Assembly: GCF_002979915.1 (NCBI RefSeq)
Contig: NZ_PCQA01000008.1
Coordinates: forward strand, 62,001 to 126,000
DNA: 64,000 nt
Origin: Arthrobacter sp. MYb213
GTDB taxonomy: Bacteria; Actinomycetota; Actinomycetes; Actinomycetales; Micrococcaceae
Direction: 5' to 3'
Under the pieces are notes generated by a model that saw nothing but the letters and a program-made list of their open reading frames with translations, was not told the DNA's origin and did no database searches. Below, in pieces: positions 18,915 to 28,614 of the stretch (the first letter of the stretch is position 1; every line of letters starts with the position of its first letter). The translations under genes and the position numbers were made by a program.

Positions 18915-20306
18915 TTAGCGTCGGCCGCGGCTTTGCAATGCGCCAGAAACGAGGAATGCCATTTCCAGTGACTGCTTGTGGTTCAGTCGAGGGTCGCAGA
19001 CCGACTCGTAGAGATCGTCGAACTGTTCTTGACGGATTGGATCGGCTCCACCAAGGCACTCGGCTACATCGTCGCCGGTCATTTCCACGTGCAAGCCACC
19101 TGGGAAGGTGCCCAGCGAATCGTGGACTTCGAAGAAGCCACGGACTTCGTCCATAACATCGTCGAACTTGCGGGTTTTGTAACCGTTTTCGCTGGTAACG
19201 GTGTTGCCGTGCATCGGATCGGTGACCCAGAGTACCTGCGCACCGGAAGCGGTGACCTTCTCGACCAGGTTTGGCAGCTTCTCGCGAATGTTCTGCGCAC
19301 CCATGCGGGTAATGAAGGTCAGGCGTCCTGGTTCGCGGTTCGGATCCAGCTTCTCGATCAGTTCCAGCGCGTCTTCTGGCTTGGTGTTCGGGCCAAGCTT
19401 CACGCCAATTGGGTTGCGCACGCGCGAGAGGAAGTCCACGTGTGCATGATCCAGCTGACGGGTACGCTCACCGATCCACAGGAAGTGTCCCGAGGTGTCA
19501 TATGGCTGCCCGGTCCGTGAATCAGTACGCGTTAGTGCACGTTCGTAATCCAGCAACAACGCTTCGTGGGAAGCAAAGAATTCGGTACGCTTCAGTGCTT
19601 CGAAGTCGGCTCCGCAGGCATCCATGAAACGGATCGCCGAGTCGATTTCACCGGCAAGCTGCTCGTATGCCGAGTGAGCTGGGTTGGCCATGAAACCGGC
19701 ATTCCACGAGTGAACGCTTCGCAGGTCAGCGAAACCACCCTGAGTGAACGCACGAATCAAGTTCAGCGTCGCGGAGGAGGTGTTGTAGGCCTGCACCAGT
19801 CGTTTAGGATCATGGGCGCGGGACTCTGGGGTGAAGTCATAACCGTTGACGATGTCGCCGCGGAATGCCGGCAGAGTCACGCCGTCTCGGGTCTCATCGT
19901 TGGAAGAACGGGGCTTGGCAAATTGCCCAGCCATGCGTCCCATCTTGATGACCGGCATCGAAGCGCCGTATGTCAGCACAACGGCCATCTGCAAAATAGT
20001 TTTCACACGCGAAGAGATCTTGTCTGCGGTCGCTCCGTCAAAGGTTTCGGCGCAGTCGCCACCCTGAAGGAGGAACGCTTTGCCCTGTGCCGCAGCAGCA
20101 AGACGTTCTCGCAAAATATCCACTTCACCAGCAAATACCAGTGGCGGACGTGAACCCAGTTCGGAAATTGAAGCGCTATAGTCCGGGTGCTCACGCCAGG
20201 TGGGCTGTTGGGCAATAGGCAGATCACGCCACGCATCAAGTTGAGGGTCGGTGGCGGGGCCGGCTACAGAGGAGCCAGGCAATGGGGTTCGGTTTTCTTC
20301 GCTCAC
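18915..20306 (-). CDS. aroG: class II 3-deoxy-7-phosphoheptulonate (DAHP) synthase
   Basis: 463 residues from GTG 20306 (VSEENRTPLPG); a longer start at 20372 adds residues unlike the family. It catalyses the first step of the shikimate pathway, joining phosphoenolpyruvate and erythrose 4-phosphate. Class II features are clear: PTWREHPDY near the N-terminus, LLQGGDCAETF with the metal-ligand Cys, RMAGQFAKPRS, KLGPNTKPEDAL, RMGAQNIREKLP, WVTDPMHGNT, and GGLHVEMTGDDVAECLGG. Length agrees with the mycobacterial enzyme. It is monocistronic, and convergent with the kinase. Confidence 0.97.
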   Translation of the reverse strand: MSEENRTPLPGSSVAGPATDPQLDAWRDLPIAQQPTWREHPDYSASISELGSRPPLVFAGEVDILRERLAAAAQGKAFLLQGGDCAETFDGATADKISSRVKTILQMAVVLTYGASMPVIKMGRMAGQFAKPRSSNDETRDGVTLPAFRGDIVNGYDFTPESRAHDPKRLVQAYNTSSATLNLIRAFTQGGFADLRSVHSWNAGFMANPAHSAYEQLAGEIDSAIRFMDACGADFEALKRTEFFASHEALLLDYERALTRTDSRTGQPYDTSGHFLWIGERTRQLDHAHVDFLSRVRNPIGVKLGPNTKPEDALELIEKLDPNREPGRLTFITRMGAQNIREKLPNLVEKVTASGAQVLWVTDPMHGNTVTSENGYKTRKFDDVMDEVRGFFEVHDSLGTFPGGLHVEMTGDDVAECLGGADPIRQEQFDDLYESVCDPRLNHKQSLEMAFLVSGALQSRGRR

Positions 20307-20402
20307 CCTAAAGATTCTACGTGTGAGAGCATCAAAGCACCGCGATGAATGTAACAACTGGACGTAACACACCGATTCTGGACACTACCTAGAATCTCTG
20401 AA

Positions 20403-21077
20403 CTAGCTATTTTTAGCCTTTTTCGGCGCGTATACGTCTACGTAGTTCTGGCCTGAGAGCTCGTTGATGGCCTTGCGAATGTTGTCGGCCACGAGGCGCA
20501 AGATCTGCGGGTCATCAGCTTGCCCTGCGTACTGGCTGAAATCCAAGGGTGCTCCCAGATGTATCCCAATCCGCCCAGGTTTAGGGATCCCCCGCCCAAT
20601 GGGCTGGACCTTGTCTGTACCGATCATGGCGATAGGGATTACGGGTGCACCGGATTCAATGGCCAGTTTTGCTACTCCAAGTTTGGCCCGGTAGAGCCGG
20701 CCATCCGGAGAACGTGTTCCTTCCGGGTAGATACCCAGTAACTTGCCTTCTTGCAATGCGCGGTTGGCGCTCGCTAGCGATGCAGCTGAGCCCTTCCCGC
20801 CGGAACGGTCCATCGGCAGCTGATTAATGTTGCGGAAGAACCACGCGACAAAACGTCCTTTGGGTCCCTTGCCGTTGAAATAATCGTCCTTGGCCAAAAA
20901 GATCACCGGGCGTTCGAGACTGGCTGGCAAGAATACTGAATCACTAACCGAGAGGTGGTTTGAGGCGAGAATTGCCGCGCCCTCTAAGGGAATGTTGTCG
21001 ATACCTTGCAGGTCGATCTTGAAAAAGATACGCAACAAGGGCCGAACCGCGAACCGTTTGAGAAAGTCGTAGAGCAC
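20403..21077 (-). CDS. plsC: 1-acyl-sn-glycerol-3-phosphate acyltransferase (PlsC family)
   Basis: 224 residues. The catalytic motif NHx4D is N40-H41...D46 (NHLSVSD), and the glycerolphosphate-binding motif is YPEGTRSPDG. It transfers an acyl chain to lysophosphatidic acid at the inner face of the membrane, producing phosphatidic acid. The N-terminal RPLLRIFFKIDLQG is the usual amphipathic entry. It sits in a lipid neighbourhood with an esterase and an acyl-CoA synthetase. Other acyl acceptors cannot be excluded, because actinobacteria carry several paralogues. Confidence 0.92.
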   Translation of the reverse strand: MLYDFLKRFAVRPLLRIFFKIDLQGIDNIPLEGAAILASNHLSVSDSVFLPASLERPVIFLAKDDYFNGKGPKGRFVAWFFRNINQLPMDRSGGKGSAASLASANRALQEGKLLGIYPEGTRSPDGRLYRAKLGVAKLAIESGAPVIPIAMIGTDKVQPIGRGIPKPGRIGIHLGAPLDFSQYAGQADDPQILRLVADNIRKAINELSGQNYVDVYAPKKAKNS

Positions 21078-21204
21078 GGGGTGGCATTCCTTCGTTTTTG
21101 TCTTCGAACGTCTATGAGTGGGTTCGCTGCTGCGTGCGTTGATTCCACTCCATACAATTGTGCACTACGCTCGACTATGAACCGTTAAATTATTAGGGGT
21201 GCAC

Positions 21205-21963
21205 ATGATGAAAGACGCTACTTCGATCCCGGGGACCACGTCGGACGTGGATTTTGCAGTGCTGTTAATCCATGGCTTTACTGGCTCCACTACAGCTATG
21301 CGCCCCTGGGCCGCCTCCCTAGAAGAGCAAGGTGTACCCACTAGCGTTCCGATACTTCCCGGTCATGAAACCCACTGGCAAGACATGATTGGACGTCCTT
21401 ATCACCAGTGGATCCAACGCACCGAAGATGCCTACGACGAACTTGCCGCAACACATCGAAGGGTATTTGTCGCAGGCCTGTCCATGGGTGGCGCATTGGC
21501 GTTACACCTTGCCACACGTAGAAACGTCGCCGGCGTGTCATTAGTTAATCCTGGACTGGTCATCGATTCACCGGTGGCACCTTATGCAGGATATCTGCAC
21601 CGAGTCGTTCGATCGGTCGCGCCAATCAGCAATGACATTGCGCTGCCAGAAGCTGATGAAAATGCCTATTCTCGTACACCGGTAGCCGCCGTACACGAGT
21701 TATATAAGCTCTTCGCGCAAACTCGTGCCCGACTCCCCTTAGTGAGCGCACCAGTTCAATTATTTCGTTCCGCGGTGGATAACGTCGTTTCGGATGCATC
21801 CGTACACGAGCTTCTCAAGGGACTGCAGCCGGGAATTCTTCGCGAACGTATTGCGTTGTCACGCAGTAGACACGTGGCGACGTTGGATTATGATGCGCCG
21901 AAAATTTTCAAAGAATCACTGCGTTTTTTCACCGATGTGACAGCGCGGGAAGAGGCTAAGTGA
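21205..21963 (+). CDS. alpha/beta hydrolase, carboxylesterase or monoacylglycerol lipase type
   Basis: About 252 residues. AGGGG at 21195-21199 could serve ATG 21205, ATG 21208 or less well GTG 21199. The nucleophile elbow is GLSMGG with Ser93. The likely Asp192 (SAVDNVV) and His223 (SRSRHVATLD) complete the triad. LLIHGFTGSTTAMRPWA forms the oxyanion region, and LPGHETHWQDM follows, as in bacterial monoglyceride lipases and Est30-type carboxylesterases. Its stop overlaps the next gene by 4 bases (GTGA). The substrate is not defined; lipid neighbours suggest acylglycerols. Confidence 0.88.
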   Translation: MMKDATSIPGTTSDVDFAVLLIHGFTGSTTAMRPWAASLEEQGVPTSVPILPGHETHWQDMIGRPYHQWIQRTEDAYDELAATHRRVFVAGLSMGGALALHLATRRNVAGVSLVNPGLVIDSPVAPYAGYLHRVVRSVAPISNDIALPEADENAYSRTPVAAVHELYKLFAQTRARLPLVSAPVQLFRSAVDNVVSDASVHELLKGLQPGILRERIALSRSRHVATLDYDAPKIFKESLRFFTDVTAREEAK

Positions 21964-22391
21964 ACCCGGCAGAACATGAGCCATCAAACACCGAAGATCC
22001 ACGCTGGGACGAGTTGGTGGAGAACTTTAGAAACCTCGAAGTACCCGCCCCGCGTGAGCCCAGCGCAGAAGAGCGCGCTGCCGAATTAGCAAAATTATTT
22101 AATACCGGTCCACTGGCACGCGGTCCGCGTGATTATTCGGCCGACGAAACACCCGAAGAGTTCATTCCCGAAGAACCTGCCGCTATCGGCAGTGGCGACC
22201 CAATGCTCAACCTTGCGTGGGTTGGTGCCGTAGGCGGTCCTTTTGGACTGCTTTTTTGTGTAATCTTTTTTCGAAGCGCTCCAGGCTTTATTTATCTTGG
22301 CCTAGCGGCCGCAGCGATCGTCGGTATTTTTTACTTGCTGCGAAGACTTCCGACTCAGCGAGATCCGGGAGATGATGGGGCTAAGGTCTAA
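21960..22391 (+). CDS. conserved membrane protein of unknown function
   Basis: 143 residues from GTG 21960, coupled to the esterase by a 4-base overlap. The first 80 residues are acidic and soluble (EEFIPEEPAAIGSGD). Two hydrophobic helices follow (MLNLAWVGAVGGPFGLLFCV and IYLGLAAAAIVGIFYLL), and the tail is short and charged. No enzyme motif is visible. A small two-span protein in the same neighbourhood is common in related actinobacteria. Confidence 0.78.
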   Translation: MNPAEHEPSNTEDPRWDELVENFRNLEVPAPREPSAEERAAELAKLFNTGPLARGPRDYSADETPEEFIPEEPAAIGSGDPMLNLAWVGAVGGPFGLLFCVIFFRSAPGFIYLGLAAAAIVGIFYLLRRLPTQRDPGDDGAKV

Positions 22392-22497
22392 CCAACTTGG
22401 AACGCTTCCATGGCTACGTTACTATCAAGTAATATAGATGTGACACAGCTTACGTATTGTCATAGCCCGAACACTTAGCACAGGAGATGAGTACCAG

Positions 22498-24309
22498 ATG
22501 CGCGAATACAGCTCGCCACTTCGCATCCACTCGCCGGAAAATTCGAACATTACCGATCTGCTCCTAAGGCATGCTAATTCAGCAGCCAATCCGGCGCTCT
22601 TCTCGGTACCAACTGCTAATGGGGATTGGCAGGACATTACAGCCTCACAGTTTGCCGCCGACGCCTCGGCGATCGCGCGTGGATTCATTGCTTCCGGCAT
22701 TGAGCAAGGCTCGCGCATCGGTTTGATGGCACGCACTCGCTACGAGTGGACCCTAGTTGACTTCGCCATCTGGTATGCCGGCTGCATCACCGTACCAATC
22801 TATGAAACCTCCTCCCCCAGCCAGGTCGCATGGATCATGGCCGATTCCGGCGCCCGCGCGGTGGTAGTGGAATCTGCTAACCATGAGAATGTCGTTCGAC
22901 AAGCCGCCCATCAAGAGTCTTTAGACGAACTCGATGACGTCTGGCAGTTTGAGGGCGGCCTTGACCAGCTTCGCAATCTCGGGAAAGAAGTCAGCGACGA
23001 GGAACTTGAAACGCGTCGATCCTCAGCTACGCTCAATGACGTAGCCACGGTAATTTACACTTCCGGGACTACCGGGCGCCCCAAGGGTTGCGAATTGACC
23101 CATGGCAACTTCGTCGAGCTTTCTGACAACGCTGCCGCGGAACTTCCTGAATGTGTCTACCCCGGTGCAGCGACCATCATGTTCCTGCCACTCGCGCACA
23201 TCTTCGCCCGCTATATCTCGATACTGGCCGTTTCTGTTGGTTGCCGCGTCGGCCATACCCCCGACGTTAAAAACCTCTTGCCTGACCTCCAGTCATTCCA
23301 GCCAAGCTTCATTCTTGCCGTACCTCGTGTATTCGAAAAGGTATACAACTCAGCCATGCTGAAGGCCGAAGACGGCGGTAAGGGCAAGATCTTCCACGCT
23401 GGTGTTGACGTCGCCGTTGCTTATTCTCGCGCGATGGAGAACGGCAATATTCCACTAGTGCTCAAGGCCAAGCACAAGCTCTTTGACGTATTGCTCTACA
23501 ACAAGTTGCGCACCGCCATGGGCGGAAAAATCCGCTACGCCGTCTCCGGCGGCGCTCCCCTAGGCCAGCGTCTTGGACACTTCTTTAACGGAATTGGAGT
23601 GACAATTCTCGAAGGTTACGGCTTGACCGAAACCACGGCTCCAATCAGCGTAAATACCCCCGACAAGATCAAGATCGGCACCGTTGGTCGTCCGCTGCCG
23701 GGCAACGCAGTTCGTATCGCCGAAGACGGCGAAATCTTGACCAAGGGCATTTGCGTGATGCGCGGTTACCACAACCGGCCAGATCTCGAAGCAGAAACCT
23801 TCACCGACGGCTGGTTTGGAACTGGGGACGTTGGAGAGCTCGATTCTGACGGGTTCTTAAAGATCACCGGCCGCAAGAAGGAAATTATCGTTACTGCCAG
23901 CGGTAAGAACGTTGTTCCAGCACTGCTCGAAGATCAGATTCGTGCCGACGCATTAGTTTCACAGTGCGTCGTCCTAGGTGATGGTCGCCCATTCATCTCG
24001 GCACTAGTCACCCTCGACGTCGAGTCACTACCGGGCTGGTTGGAACGCAACCAGTTGGATAAGTCGTTGACCGTCGAACAAGCAGGAGAACTGGACGTGG
24101 TCAAGACGCATATTCAGTCACTGCTCGACAAAGCAAACAAATCTGTGAGTCGCGCTGAAGCAATCAAGGCGTTCCGTATTGTGCCCACTGATTTCACGGA
24201 GACCTCCGGTCATTTGACCCCTTCGATGAAGATCAAGCGTGCGGTGGTGTTCAAGGACTACGAACAGGTCATTGACGAAATCTATTCGGCAGCCAAGCCA
24301 GTCGCATAA
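22498..24309 (+). CDS. fadD15: long-chain acyl-CoA synthetase (AMP-binding), FadD15 type
   Basis: A 603-residue adenylating enzyme that activates fatty acids to acyl-CoA through acyl-AMP. The P-loop is VIYTSGTTGRPKGCELTHGN. Other motifs are FLPLAHIFARY, EGYGLTETTAPISVN, GWFGTGDVGELD and ITGRKKEIIVTASGKNV, the family's A3-A10 set. The size and the long insert after KNVV match bacterial FadD15-type synthetases of about 600 residues. Its 3' end overlaps the convergent hypothetical gene by 28 bases. Confidence 0.94.
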   Translation: MREYSSPLRIHSPENSNITDLLLRHANSAANPALFSVPTANGDWQDITASQFAADASAIARGFIASGIEQGSRIGLMARTRYEWTLVDFAIWYAGCITVPIYETSSPSQVAWIMADSGARAVVVESANHENVVRQAAHQESLDELDDVWQFEGGLDQLRNLGKEVSDEELETRRSSATLNDVATVIYTSGTTGRPKGCELTHGNFVELSDNAAAELPECVYPGAATIMFLPLAHIFARYISILAVSVGCRVGHTPDVKNLLPDLQSFQPSFILAVPRVFEKVYNSAMLKAEDGGKGKIFHAGVDVAVAYSRAMENGNIPLVLKAKHKLFDVLLYNKLRTAMGGKIRYAVSGGAPLGQRLGHFFNGIGVTILEGYGLTETTAPISVNTPDKIKIGTVGRPLPGNAVRIAEDGEILTKGICVMRGYHNRPDLEAETFTDGWFGTGDVGELDSDGFLKITGRKKEIIVTASGKNVVPALLEDQIRADALVSQCVVLGDGRPFISALVTLDVESLPGWLERNQLDKSLTVEQAGELDVVKTHIQSLLDKANKSVSRAEAIKAFRIVPTDFTETSGHLTPSMKIKRAVVFKDYEQVIDEIYSAAKPVA

Positions 24310-24827
24310 GTCAGTACTGCATCAGCAAGTTCCCACTGTTCGTGGGATGAGGCGGCCCAGGGAAACCTGCGGCCGCTTTGTTGTACCCGCTCGGCAAAAT
24401 CAAGGGGTATGATCACGCGTTCAAAGACTGGTGCAACAGTTCCTGCTTTGGCTGATCCCAACTGCGCATAAAGTAAGTTCTCTGCCAAACTTGTTTGCCC
24501 ATTGAGCAAAAGCCACTGCACTAGATCCATGAGCGCCGGTTCTGCTTTCGCGGAGCTATCACCCAATACCACCAGAACATCGGCTTTGCTAAAGTGCCCG
24601 GCCAACGCAGCTAGGACTCGTTCGGGACCCGCCGCCTGCACCTGCGAAGACAACGAGAGCTCTTGAAATTGAGCTTGCAGGACACCTGCGAGCGCTTCCG
24701 CTGGCAACGCGGAGTCGAGGGCGAAAACGCTGACGTTCAGGGTTGCTCGTATTTTTCCTGCGGCGAGGGCCTTCGCCCGTAACGTTGCTGGCTTAAGTGT
24801 TTCGCCCTGCTTACGCGATAAACGCAT
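24282..24827 (-). CDS. hypothetical protein, 181 residues
   Basis: The frame starts at ATG 24827 just after AAGGAG, so expression is plausible. The basic N-terminus (MRLSRKQGETLKP) is followed by an Ala/Leu-rich soluble sequence with an alternating pattern (ADVLVVLGDSSAKAEPALMDLVQWLLL), suggestive of a small alpha/beta domain. A C-terminal part ends RRFPWAASSHEQWELADAVLTYATG. No family was recognised. The last 28 bases overlap the end of the acyl-CoA synthetase gene on the other strand. Confidence 0.65.
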   Translation of the reverse strand: MRLSRKQGETLKPATLRAKALAAGKIRATLNVSVFALDSALPAEALAGVLQAQFQELSLSSQVQAAGPERVLAALAGHFSKADVLVVLGDSSAKAEPALMDLVQWLLLNGQTSLAENLLYAQLGSAKAGTVAPVFERVIIPLDFAERVQQSGRRFPWAASSHEQWELADAVLTYATGLAAE

Positions 24828-24964
24828 CGCTCTCCTTGCCCAAGATTTGAGTTTGAACCGTTTCCTTGAACGAATTCGGGACCACCAGTGTGCATCGTTC
24901 CATAGATACCCCTAGTGTTCCAGTTTGCTGGCTCGTGAAGTTGTACAAACAGCGACATGTCATA

Positions 24965-25010
24965 CCAATGGCGTGGCGCCTAGGGATTGCCCCAGGCGCC
25001 ACGCCATTGG
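24965..25010 (-). terminator. long U-poor hairpin after pyruvate carboxylase
   Basis: 21-base arms (24965-24985 with 24990-25010) pair with a single A/C mismatch around an ATTG loop; the arms include GGCGTGGCGCC. No T run follows on either strand. It is a GC-rich, U-poor hairpin of the kind proposed as terminators in actinobacteria. Confidence 0.75.
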
Positions 25011-25040
25011 TAGTTTGCTAAACGCTACATAAACCGGTGC

Positions 25041-28000
25041 TTACTTAGGTTCAATAACCAGGAGCAAATCTCCACCCTGAACCTGGCTAGTTCCCTCAAA
25101 AGTTACCTGTGAAACGACGCCTGAGGCATTAGTGGTAATGCCAGCTTCCATCTTCATCGCTTCGATAGTGGCTACCGATTGTCCGGACTCGACCAAATCT
25201 CCGACCTTAACATTGATCGTCACCGCTCCGGCGAATGGCGCTGCGACGTGACCCGAGTTCTTCGGATCCGCCTTTGGCGCGCTCTTGACGGTTGATTCAA
25301 CGGATTCGTCACGAACCTTGATCTGACGCGACTGACCATTGAGCGAGAACACCACGGTGCGCAGACCCTTTTCGTCGGCTTCGGAAACCGAAATCAGCTT
25401 GACCAGCAAGCGAACACCGGTACCAAGCGAAACTACGCGCTCAACGTCTGGGGTCAGTCCGAAGAGGTAATCACGGGTGTGCAATACCGAGAGGTCGCCG
25501 TAGTTCTCTACCGACTTTTCGAAGTCGCGAGTCGGACCAGCGAACAATAAGCGGTTCAGTGTTGCGCGGATGGTCTCGTCGTCGCTAGTCAGCGCCGCCA
25601 AGTCCTCATCTGAGACTGCCTCAACGTGATCGCGCACGGTGCGACCCTGCAGGGCCTTGGCGCGGAACGGTTCTGGCCAGCCACCAGGAGGGTTACCCAA
25701 TTCGCCCGAAAGGAACTGAATAACCGAATCTGGGATGTCGAAGTTCTGCGGGTTGGACTCGAAATCAACAGCTGGCACACCGGAGCCAACGAGCTGTAGA
25801 GCTAGATCGCCAACCACCTTCGATGATGGGGTCACCTTCACGACGTTGCCCAGCATGTCGTTGACCGAGGCGTACATGGACTCGATGGCTTCGAAGCGCT
25901 CGCCCAATCCCAACGCAATAGCCTGCTGGCGCAGGTTGGAGAGTTGTCCACCGGGGATTTCGTGCTGGTAAACGCGTCCGGTTGGAGCCGGCAGTCCGGA
26001 TTCAAATGGCTTGTACATGGCACGCACTGCTTCCCAGTATGGTTCTAGGGAAGCAACTGCTGCCACTGATAGACCAGAATCGCGTTCGGTGTGCTCCAAT
26101 GCAGCAACCAGTGCCGAAGCAGATGGCTGACTGGTAGTGCCTGCCATCGCTGCCGAAGCAACGTCTACCGCGTCCACGCCGGCCTCGATGGCTGCCGTGA
26201 GGGTAGCCATCTGGCCACCAGCAGTATCGTGGGTGTGCATGTGGACTGGGACATCGAAGCGTGCTCGCAAGGCGGTGACAAGCTTCTTCGCCGCAGCCGG
26301 ACGAAGCAGACCGGCCATATCCTTGATGGCGATGATGTGTGCGCCAGCATCGATAATCTGCTGAGCTAGATTCAGGTAGTAATCCAGCGTGTATAGCTTC
26401 TCCTTGGGATCAAGAAGATTGCCGGTGTAGCACAAGGCCACTTCGGCGACCGCGGTTCCGGTTTCCCGGACCGCCTTGATAGCCGGAGCCATCTGCGCCA
26501 CGTCGTTCAGCGCATCGAAGATACGGAAGATATCGACGCCACTCTTAGCTGCCTGCTTCACGAAGGCATCGGTCACCTCAGTTGGGTACGGAGTGTAACC
26601 AACGGTGTTGCGACCACGAAGAAGCATCTGCAATGGAATGTTCGGTAGTTCGGCGCGCAGGAGCTCCAAACGCTTCCATGGATCTTCGCCTAGGAATCGT
26701 AGTGATACATCGTAGGTTGCCCCTCCCCAGACCTCCATGGAGAACAACTGCGGCACGGTGTGTGCGTAAGCGGGAGCGGCTGCAAGCAGATCACGAGTAC
26801 GAACGCGTGTTGCGAGCAACGACTGATGTGCATCACGGAAAGTGGTGTCGGTGATACCAACGGCGGTTGAATCGCGTAGCGCCTTGGCAAATCCTTCAGG
26901 ACCTAGGTCGATGAGTTTCTGGCGCCAGCCAGCTGGTGGTGTTACCGACTTCGATGGGCCATCAAATGGCGAGCGCTCAGGCTCGGAGGCTTTGTCACCC
27001 GGGAAGCTTGGAAGCTTCTTACGAGGGTCAATGCCATCGATGCGTTCACCATTGGGCTTATTGACAGTCACGTGCGCCAGGTAGTTAAGCGCCTTGGTGC
27101 CACGGTCCTGAGATTCATTACCGGTCAGCAGATCTGGACGCGAGTCAATGAAGTCAGTGGCGACATCGCCGGCGATGAACTGTGGATCGTTCAACACGTT
27201 CTGAATGAACGGGATGTTGGTCGCTACGCCGCGAACACGGAATTCAGCGAGTGCTCGTCGTGCACGTGCCACGGCAGTGGCGTAATCGCGGCCACGGCAG
27301 GTGAGCTTGACCAGCATCGAGTCAAAGTGCGGTGAAACTTCAGCACCGGTGTAGATTGTGCCGCCGTCTAGACGTACGCCAGAACCGCCGGCAGAGCGGT
27401 ATACAGTAATTGTTCCGACGTCCGGGCGGAAACCGTTAGCCGGATCCTCGGTGGTGATACGGGACTGGATGGCCCAACCACGAACCTGAATGGTGTCCTG
27501 GCTGATATCGAGGTCGCTCAGGGTTTCGCCTGCGGCAATGCGCATCTGGGCCTGAACCAAGTCAATATCTGTGACTTCTTCAGTCACCGTGTGCTCTACC
27601 TGGATACGTGGGTTCATTTCGATGAACACATGCTGACCGGCGCGCTCACCGACGGTGTCCACCAAGAACTCCACGGTACCGGCGTTCTGGTATCCCAGAG
27701 CCTTGGCGAACTTAACCGCATCGCGGAAGAGGGCCTGCCGGATCGAATCATCGAGGTTTGGAGCGGGAGCAATCTCCACAACCTTCTGGTGACGACGCTG
27801 CAAGGAGCAGTCACGCTCATGCAGGTGGACTACATTGCCCTGTTCGTCGGCGAGGATCTGAACTTCAATGTGACGCGGACGAAGTACTGCCTGCTCTAGG
27901 AAGACTGTTGGATCGCCGAAAGCCGTTCCGGCTTCGCGCATTGCGGCGCCCATCAGCTCTGGGAGGTCTTCGCGCTTGTCCACGCGTCGCATACCGCGCC

Positions 28001-28493
28001 CACCGCCACCGGCAACTGCCTTGACGAAGATAGGGAAACCGATACGGTCTGCTTCGGCCAACAGGAAGTCAACGTCGTCGCTTGGCTCCGAGGATTCCAG
28101 CACGGGAATGCCTGCCTTGCGTGCAGCCTTCAGCGCAGCAACCTTATTACCAGCTAGGTCAAGTACGTCCGCCTTTGGACCAATGAACTTAATGCCGTTT
28201 TCTGCAGCTTTGCGCGCCAGATCTGGGTTTTCCGAAAGGAAACCGTAGCCTGGGTAAATAGCATCTGCGCCGGCTTCCTTGGCGACGCGAATGATTTCGT
28301 CAATGTCCAGGTAGGCGCGAACGGGGTGTCCCTCTTCGCCAATCTGGTAGGCCTCTCCAGCCTTCTGCCGGTGGATCGAGTTTCGGTCTTCATATGGGTA
28401 GACGGCAACGGTTTTGGCGCCGAGTTCGTATCCAGCGCGGAAAGCACGAATTGCAATCTCACCGCGGTTGGCGACCAAGATCTTCTCAAACAT
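25041..28493 (-). CDS. pyc: pyruvate carboxylase
   Basis: 1150 residues from ATG 28493 (MFEKILVANRGEIAIR); an upstream in-frame start at 28517 adds eight unlikely residues. It carboxylates pyruvate to oxaloacetate, the main anaplerotic step on sugars. Order: biotin carboxylase with ATP-grasp (about 1-455; GGGGRGMRRV, IEVQILADEQGNVVHL, EMNPRIQVEHTVTEE), carboxyltransferase (about 535-810; ITDTTFRDAHQSLLATR, MEVWGGATYD, MHTHDTAG), allosteric/PC linker, and biotinyl domain with Lys1114 in EAMKMEAG. Full length and intact. A likely promoter and a GntR-type palindrome lie upstream. Confidence 0.98.
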   Translation of the reverse strand: MFEKILVANRGEIAIRAFRAGYELGAKTVAVYPYEDRNSIHRQKAGEAYQIGEEGHPVRAYLDIDEIIRVAKEAGADAIYPGYGFLSENPDLARKAAENGIKFIGPKADVLDLAGNKVAALKAARKAGIPVLESSEPSDDVDFLLAEADRIGFPIFVKAVAGGGGRGMRRVDKREDLPELMGAAMREAGTAFGDPTVFLEQAVLRPRHIEVQILADEQGNVVHLHERDCSLQRRHQKVVEIAPAPNLDDSIRQALFRDAVKFAKALGYQNAGTVEFLVDTVGERAGQHVFIEMNPRIQVEHTVTEEVTDIDLVQAQMRIAAGETLSDLDISQDTIQVRGWAIQSRITTEDPANGFRPDVGTITVYRSAGGSGVRLDGGTIYTGAEVSPHFDSMLVKLTCRGRDYATAVARARRALAEFRVRGVATNIPFIQNVLNDPQFIAGDVATDFIDSRPDLLTGNESQDRGTKALNYLAHVTVNKPNGERIDGIDPRKKLPSFPGDKASEPERSPFDGPSKSVTPPAGWRQKLIDLGPEGFAKALRDSTAVGITDTTFRDAHQSLLATRVRTRDLLAAAPAYAHTVPQLFSMEVWGGATYDVSLRFLGEDPWKRLELLRAELPNIPLQMLLRGRNTVGYTPYPTEVTDAFVKQAAKSGVDIFRIFDALNDVAQMAPAIKAVRETGTAVAEVALCYTGNLLDPKEKLYTLDYYLNLAQQIIDAGAHIIAIKDMAGLLRPAAAKKLVTALRARFDVPVHMHTHDTAGGQMATLTAAIEAGVDAVDVASAAMAGTTSQPSASALVAALEHTERDSGLSVAAVASLEPYWEAVRAMYKPFESGLPAPTGRVYQHEIPGGQLSNLRQQAIALGLGERFEAIESMYASVNDMLGNVVKVTPSSKVVGDLALQLVGSGVPAVDFESNPQNFDIPDSVIQFLSGELGNPPGGWPEPFRAKALQGRTVRDHVEAVSDEDLAALTSDDETIRATLNRLLFAGPTRDFEKSVENYGDLSVLHTRDYLFGLTPDVERVVSLGTGVRLLVKLISVSEADEKGLRTVVFSLNGQSRQIKVRDESVESTVKSAPKADPKNSGHVAAPFAGAVTINVKVGDLVESGQSVATIEAMKMEAGITTNASGVVSQVTFEGTSQVQGGDLLLVIEPK

Positions 28494-28614
28494 ATTTTCC
28501 CTACATCGATTCAGCACACCCGTTTGGGTTCGGAGTTGCGTCCATGTGTGGACGCTTCGTCGCGTATTACCCGGGTGCTGGGCTTCGCATAACGGATATT
28601 TTTAACCGCTGCTG

